Source of the DNA: Sipunculus nudus
Taxonomy: Eukaryota; Annelida; Sipuncula; Golfingiida; Sipunculidae
Assembly (NCBI GenBank): GCA_026874595.1
Contig: CM049313.1
Span: 49,275,659-49,339,658 of the forward strand
Direction: 5' to 3'
DNA: 64,000 bases
Numbering within the stretch: position 1 is the first letter of the stretch; each line of letters begins with the position of its first letter. The notes below the pieces were generated by a model, which saw only the letters and a list, made by a program, of their open reading frames with translations, was not told the origin of the DNA and ran no database searches. Made by a program: the position numbers and the translations under genes. Below are positions 59,722 to 64,000 of this stretch, piece after piece.

Positions 59722-59898
59722 ATGGCAGACACGCCAGTGGAGAAACAAAATCTTGTACATGAACAGATAACTTTACGGGATGTTATTGCTCCATTTGATA
59801 TCTGGTCCTTGTCAGCTGTCATATATTTTTTTCAGGCGTGTGACATTTTTATGGATCCATCCTCTATTTATGTGATTATTACCCTTCTACTGCGGTAA
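59722..59898 (+). CDS. Candidate small ORF, 58 residues
   Basis: ATG in AAAATGGCAG opens 58 codons beginning MADTPVEKQNLVHEQITLRD, with a hydrophobic second half ending VIITLLLR, then TAA. TATATTTTTTTCAG at about 59825-59838 is a plausible splice acceptor within it. It shares the MAD- start with the small ORF 290 bases upstream, but the rest is unrelated. Confidence 0.22.
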   Translation: MADTPVEKQNLVHEQITLRDVIAPFDIWSLSAVIYFFQACDIFMDPSSIYVIITLLLR

Positions 59899-60229
59899 TA
59901 ACATAAGATTTTCTTCTTTTCTAGTCTTGCGGGTACTTCATAATAAAAGTCTCAAATTAAATCTGCATTTACCTAAATATAGGATATAATATAATGTAGA
60001 AAATCTCCTAACCACTAGTCTTTAATCGTTAACATTAGAATGACAAGAGCAAATAATTTTAAAAGATAGCGTAGTCTATACCAGATTTTTTACAAGGTTT
60101 TGACTAAAAATTCCGTCATTCAGGTTGATGACTCCTCTATAATCTTTACTTAGCGGGTATTAATGAAAAAATATATCAAAAGGTGTTACTATGCCTTTGG
60201 TAATTCATATGCATCATTTTTTGTTTCGT
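59899..60229. other. AT-rich spacer
   Basis: Nothing recognised. Confidence 0.45.
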
Positions 60230-60360
60230 TGGATAGGCACAGGGAGTAGATTTCTATGGAGTCGTATGTAGGTATGCGAACGTGTGTAAACTGCGCTGCT
60301 CGTCCGACCATCGGAGAATTGGCGCTATATAAATACAATAATATTATCATTATTATTATG
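60230..60360 (+). mobile_element. Retroposon 3' end with (ATT)n tail
   Basis: GAGAATTGGCGCTATATAAA, then TACAATAATATTATCATTATTATTA is a familiar 3' terminus of invertebrate SINE/LINE repeats: a GCGCTATATAAAT motif and an ATT tail. The upstream body is about 100 bp and shows no tRNA boxes. Confidence 0.65.
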
Positions 60361-60695
60361 TTCTGAACTCGGCAACTTTCATGCCCAAAAACTATGTATT
60401 TACATAATCATTTCTCAACCTGCTTTAATCCACACCGAATTTTCTACAATGGTTTCTTTAAATCAGTATCATAAATAATTGAAGATCACGATTATAATCC
60501 TATAACTATCAGTTAAATAAGAGTATTTCTTCAAGAGTTTGCATGTTATGTCCACATGTCGATGCTGACATTCTAAATGTACGACTACTAAACAGATAAT
60601 TTAACAATACTAAGCAAACTGTAGCTTTAATTTTCATTGTTTTAATATGTTTAATTTTTATTTTCTTTTATTCATATAGTACACTATAGTATAGT

Positions 60696-60941
60696 ATGCT
60701 AAACAAGAAGTTTATTTTTGATCAATCAACTTGGAAAGATTATATGTCTTTGTTAGTTATTTTCTTTTTTGCTATTTTTTCCCTCTTCTTCTTCTTCTTC
60801 TTCATCTTGTTATTATCAAATGTCAAAGTATTTAAAAATACTGAAGTAGCATTTAAGATGACAAAGAATATGTGCATATCGATTGTTCTTCTGGCAGTAT
60901 CCATATCAGTGTCTCCAGTCCACTGCAAAACCTGCGACTAG
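60696..60941 (+). other. Open frame with possible signal-peptide-like end
   Basis: An 81-codon frame. The first part is Phe-rich from a (CTT)n tract (60782-60803). From the internal ATG at 60858 it reads MTKNMCISIVLLAVSISVSP followed by VHCKTCD and a stop, which looks like a secretion signal with a cut-short mature part. Most likely chance; alternatively a relic exon. Confidence 0.15.
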
Positions 60942-61086
60942 TAGACGTCTTCTGGATGGTATCTGGTTCTCTGTCAAAATATATAAAGTGACGAGTTTAA
61001 TAACTTGATATTATAACTTTAAAGCAGACATTTGATGGGCGGAAGATGGGCACAGTTTACTTCTAATAAAATTCGATGTGGCCACA

Positions 61087-61551
61087 TACATACGCTCTTT
61101 ACACAGCGTTTTAGTCCATAGGCCAATTACCTAGATCGTAAGCGCTGTTTGTTATGTCCTTGTATCCTGAATCTCTACACAAGAGGGGAGCACTGTATTT
61201 TGGCCCAGTCAGATGAAACCCTGTGCTGAAGACAAAACGGTTTACCAGCCAAGCGAGGAATACACGAAGCCAATGTTGTTCATTTTAAGTGACGGCTCAT
61301 GGTTTGAACAGGCCACAGGCTCAGAGAGCATTGACCCACACGTGTTTTTTTTTGGCGGAGCCTGATGCCTGTCGAGTGTTTGTTGACTTGCATTAGGTTG
61401 GCTGCTCGTCACATCAGCAGTTTTATTTCAGCAGATAGGCCCTTGTGCACCACCTGGTGTTTAAGTGCATCATAAACGGTCAAAGCAGGCAGCGGGAAAA
61501 TCAGTAGCTTCTTTAAAAGCGCAAGATACCCGCTGCCTCGGGAGCGTACCA
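61087..61551 (+). repeat. Dispersed repeat, copy 2 of pair with 56317-57275
   Basis: Direct-orientation, shorter partner of 56317-57275 with the same anchor order and the same terminal hairpin. It is followed by GGAGCGTACC (copy 1: GGAGCGTAGG). Confidence 0.78.
61487..61538 (+). repeat. Conserved nested hairpin, copy 2
   Basis: AGGCAGCGGG pairs with CCCGCTGCCT (10 perfect pairs) around an inner GCTT...AAGC hairpin. Same length as 57206-57257. Confidence 0.65.
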
Positions 61552-62249
61552 ACCACAATAAATCAGCGTTCCAGTGAGTCGGGGGGGGGGGGATATGATG
61601 CGAGCGGGCGGCTTTTTTTACCGATCGGACAAAATACGTGTAATATTTCCAGCTTGACTAGCTAATACAAAATAATACCCCAGTTCTTGAAGGTTACAGA
61701 TGATGTACTTAAAAGTTAGCCCAGAAATATTTTGCGGTATTTGTGCGATAGCACGTATTAGCAACATTAAAGAGGAACGAGCCTTCACTTGCATAAAAAA
61801 ATAAATGAAAAAAAGAGCCACGAGACCGGCAAATCCGTAGAACAATAAATTTTGTTTTGTGTGGCCTGGTGATCTACTGTGACATTTACAAAAAAATCTA
61901 TAAACACTATGTAAACACACTTCAGTGGTTTGGGTATCTTAACACTTTATGATCCAGCTGTGTCAATCAACAGAGTACGTAGCTTCTTAATAATGTTTTT
62001 TAAATATTAATCATAATCAATTATGAAATAGTCTAAATATATAAGAAAGAAATTTTTTTGGTTGACGCATTTTTTTAAAAGCCAAGTTGTGTGACGGTTT
62101 TTATACACTAGTTTTTCCGAGGCTCGCCCCCCCCCCCCACCCCCCACAAGTGTGCTGTCACACACCCAACCGACGAGACCAAGATTACGTGGTAAATGAA
62201 GCGTCGCGAGACTTGCTTTTACTAGCTGACCTGTAAACCGCCCTCATTC
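61552..62249. other. Spacer left of DIRS-like pseudogene
   Basis: A G13 run at 61579-61591 and a C-rich tract at 62127-62147 are present. The region may include the 3' non-coding part of the DIRS-like element, but I cannot identify its terminal repeats. Confidence 0.4.
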
Positions 62250-62648
62250 CGAAATTAAAACCCCAATTAGGAAAATTAGTCGCCTAAATTTCAGAAGGTA
62301 TAACATGATTTTATTTAAGCCCGAGAACCTTAACCCACTTTGTTCTTGTGAATACCAGCCCGAAGGCTCACAATAGGCTATAGGCAACTTGACATCTTTC
62401 ACTGAAAGATGGGTCCAGCTATCGCTGATAGGCATTACTGCGCCAGTCTCCATGTCGTTTTATTAATTCCGTAGACAAGTTCGCTTGAACAGCCAAATTC
62501 GCAACCCCCACATTAGCAATGTGGTTGGTTAAATATCACGCAGGGGGAATTCCACAGATACAGCACCGGCTAGTGGCCAGACCTGACCGGCAACCGCGAT
62601 TTCATGCATCGGTTAGTGTAGCGAATAGTTGAGCGTATAGCGTGGCAG

Positions 62649-62657
62649 CTGCTAATG
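62649..62657. repeat. Target-site duplication, left copy
   Basis: CTGCTAATG lies immediately left of the foldback element and is repeated exactly at 63197-63205. It belongs to the interrupted recombinase sequence. Confidence 0.85.
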
Positions 62658-63196
62658 TAGACTGGTACCCTGCTCTATTATGGCCCTCAGCCAAGCACAG
62701 AGACAGGCGTACAACGCCATCTTAAGTAATCCCAGTTGCAACTCCTGACTTACCTATAGACTGGTTCCAACTTCAGTATGCACGCTCATACTGGTTATCA
62801 TGGACATTCACGCGATCCTGGTTGATTATCCATGAAGATTTCTTATAAAATAACTTTCTTTAGTTATTTCTAGTTTTCAAATATTGAAGAATGAGTTATT
62901 GCACAAAAAATTGAATGATGGATGCATAGATAATACGATATACTGAATCTTTGATTTTCCACTGCACGTAGCAGTGATTTATTATTAATATCTATTACTC
63001 TAATTATTAATGTCACATTTAATATACAGCCAACTTTTGGTAACTTCTTTGAGCAAACGAAATGCTTATTTTTATCATTTATAATATATACTGGAGTTGG
63101 TACCAGTCTGCCAAGAGTACAAAAGATGGCGTTGTACGCCCGTCTCTATGATTGGCCTAGAGAAGCGGGGCCATAATAGAGCGGGGTACCAGTCTA
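62658..63196. mobile_element. Foldback/MULE-like MITE with 9-bp TSD
   Basis: The terminal inverted repeats start TAGACTGGTACC and end GGTACCAGTCTA. Similarity between the arms (62658-62780 and 63088-63196) runs for about 110-120 bp with small differences, leaving a ~300-bp AT-rich centre with no coding capacity. CTGCTAATG sits directly on both sides (62649-62657 and 63197-63205), a perfect 9-bp target-site duplication. Long TIRs plus a 9-bp duplication are typical of Mutator-like elements, so the superfamily is an inference from those two properties. It landed inside the tyrosine-recombinase pseudogene. Confidence 0.85.
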
Positions 63197-63205
63197 CTGC
63201 TAATG
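63197..63205. repeat. Target-site duplication, right copy
   Basis: CTGCTAATG lies immediately right of the foldback element and is identical to 62649-62657. It marks the insertion boundary. Confidence 0.85.
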
Positions 63206-64000
63206 GAGCGTAAGCCTATAACCTCCAACCCCGTTTTAAGCCGACTGAGAAACATATTGTACGTTAGCACTCGTCTGTAAGACCCCAATCCATACTGAAA
63301 CAATGGAGAATCACCTGAAGCAGGTGTCAATTCTAAAAATAGCAAAAGTGCATGTGCCGGGCACAGCGGAGATTTGTGAAACAACTTTGTCATTTAGGGG
63401 TAGGAATTTCGAGTTGCGAAAAAAAGAACCCGAATAAACAAGCTGCCCAGAAACGTATATCAAGGGGTGTTGTAAAATCCAATATGTTAAAGAGTTTGCG
63501 CAATATTTCAGTAATTATGGGTAACCTTGAATGCTGACAGTACCCGAGAGTACGCTTGACACCATTTAAGAGCACTGACGTAATGAAAGTAGAGCTGAGC
63601 GGATTTGGAAATCCAGCTAAAAACGTGAAGTAGTCTCACGACATTAAGATATTGTTTAATACTGTTAATAATTCCGATAGGCAAAAATTGACATGAATAA
63701 ACTCTCTTTGTAGCATCCGCGAAAGCCTGTCAAGCCACAGCGTTCACTTCCCAATCTAGCTGCTACAGATGAATGGATCTGGTCACTACAAATAAATGCG
63801 GACATTGAGCTCATGTGATTCCGCAGCGGAAAAACCTGGGGGATTTTAAGGCGTGACGAGAGGATTGCTAATTTCCCTAACATGTTATACTGCCCTGGAA
63901 CATAACATGCTGAAATGTGAAAATTGTATATTACAGACAACCAACATAAAACCCTAAAATAACGCATGACGGATGGGTTCTTTGGTGTCCCTTTGTTACT

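Larger units (their letters stand above)
62250..64000 (-). pseudogene. DIRS-like RNase H end plus tyrosine recombinase, interrupted
   Basis: This reads from the right edge leftwards. Near 63900 a WLSVIYNFHISACYVPGQYN block resembles the C-terminal RNase H tail of DIRS/Ngaro-like retroelements. Frames then change several times. QAFADATKRVY and SIKQYLNVVRLLH (about 63626-63720) match the SAM-like core-binding part. NGVKRTLGY (63575), LDIRFWAACLFGFFFS, LCPAHALLLF and LTYNMFLSRLK (63393-63220) belong to the catalytic domain. After a 539-bp insertion, STELIKRHGDWRSNAYQR is followed by TAG (62419-62421). The family normally integrates circular cDNA with its Tyr nucleophile. The RT should lie beyond the window's right end. 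Confidence 0.78.

Noticed and set aside
60858-60941. Secreted peptide gene
   Set aside because: The signal-like sequence is followed by a stop after a few residues and no downstream exon was found.

Overview
This is a eukaryotic nuclear window, AT-rich and gene-poor. The repeat content points to an aquatic invertebrate, most likely a mollusc (bivalve-like). The main hints are a LINE with an endonuclease-RT-zinc-knuckle layout, a DIRS-like tyrosine-recombinase retroelement, tRNA-headed SINEs, retroposon tails ending in (ATT)n or (TTCAAG)n, AAGGTCA-rich tandem repeats, G-run-bordered elements and many short TIR elements. The species assignment is an inference. No bacterial operons, CRISPR array, rRNA or intact tRNA gene is visible.

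There are three convincing protein-coding units, all on the minus strand and all mobile-element-like. (1) 36819-38617 is a three-exon remnant resembling invertebrate DUF7869 proteins. Its splice sites and phases are intact, with one frameshift in the large exon. (2) 47400-50990 is a degraded non-LTR retrotransposon carrying endonuclease, RT and C-terminal CCHC. (3) 62250-64000 is the RNase H end plus tyrosine recombinase of a DIRS-like element. It runs off the right edge and is split by a 539-bp foldback element with a perfect 9-bp target-site duplication.

Layout, left to right. 1-7000: a possible LTR/TIR element (123-1864), a foldback element (2789-3178), a SINE (4425-4712), a tandem duplication (4930-5610) and an LTR-like copy (6030-6600). 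7000-18000: hexamer-rich and TIR elements, a LINE RT scrap, a SINE head, a LINE tail, a small MITE (12900-13250) and a 1.56-kb TIR element (16043-17604). 18465-20618: a 2.15-kb TIR element. 21335-24256 and 29705-32643: two diverged copies of a ~2.9-kb segment, the second bracketed by two copies of a SINE-containing unit. 27117-28065: the longest copy of a family with TGTTAC...GTRACA ends. 34800-42330: a GC-rich patch, the DUF7869-like gene, more tandem repeats, a second foldback of the TGTTAC family (41261-41788) and a minimal MITE hairpin. 43175-44345: a 21-bp minisatellite that keeps several frames open. 45000-47400: AT-rich with a palindromic triplet microsatellite. 51000-62250: 145-bp tandem repeats, another LTR-like copy (53982-54813), an unidentified cysteine-rich coding-like stretch (55285-55910), a dispersed repeat pair with a conserved hairpin, and scattered microsatellites.

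No host gene can be named with confidence. The window is best read as a repeat-dense intergenic or intronic region in which several transposon families have nested and duplicated.
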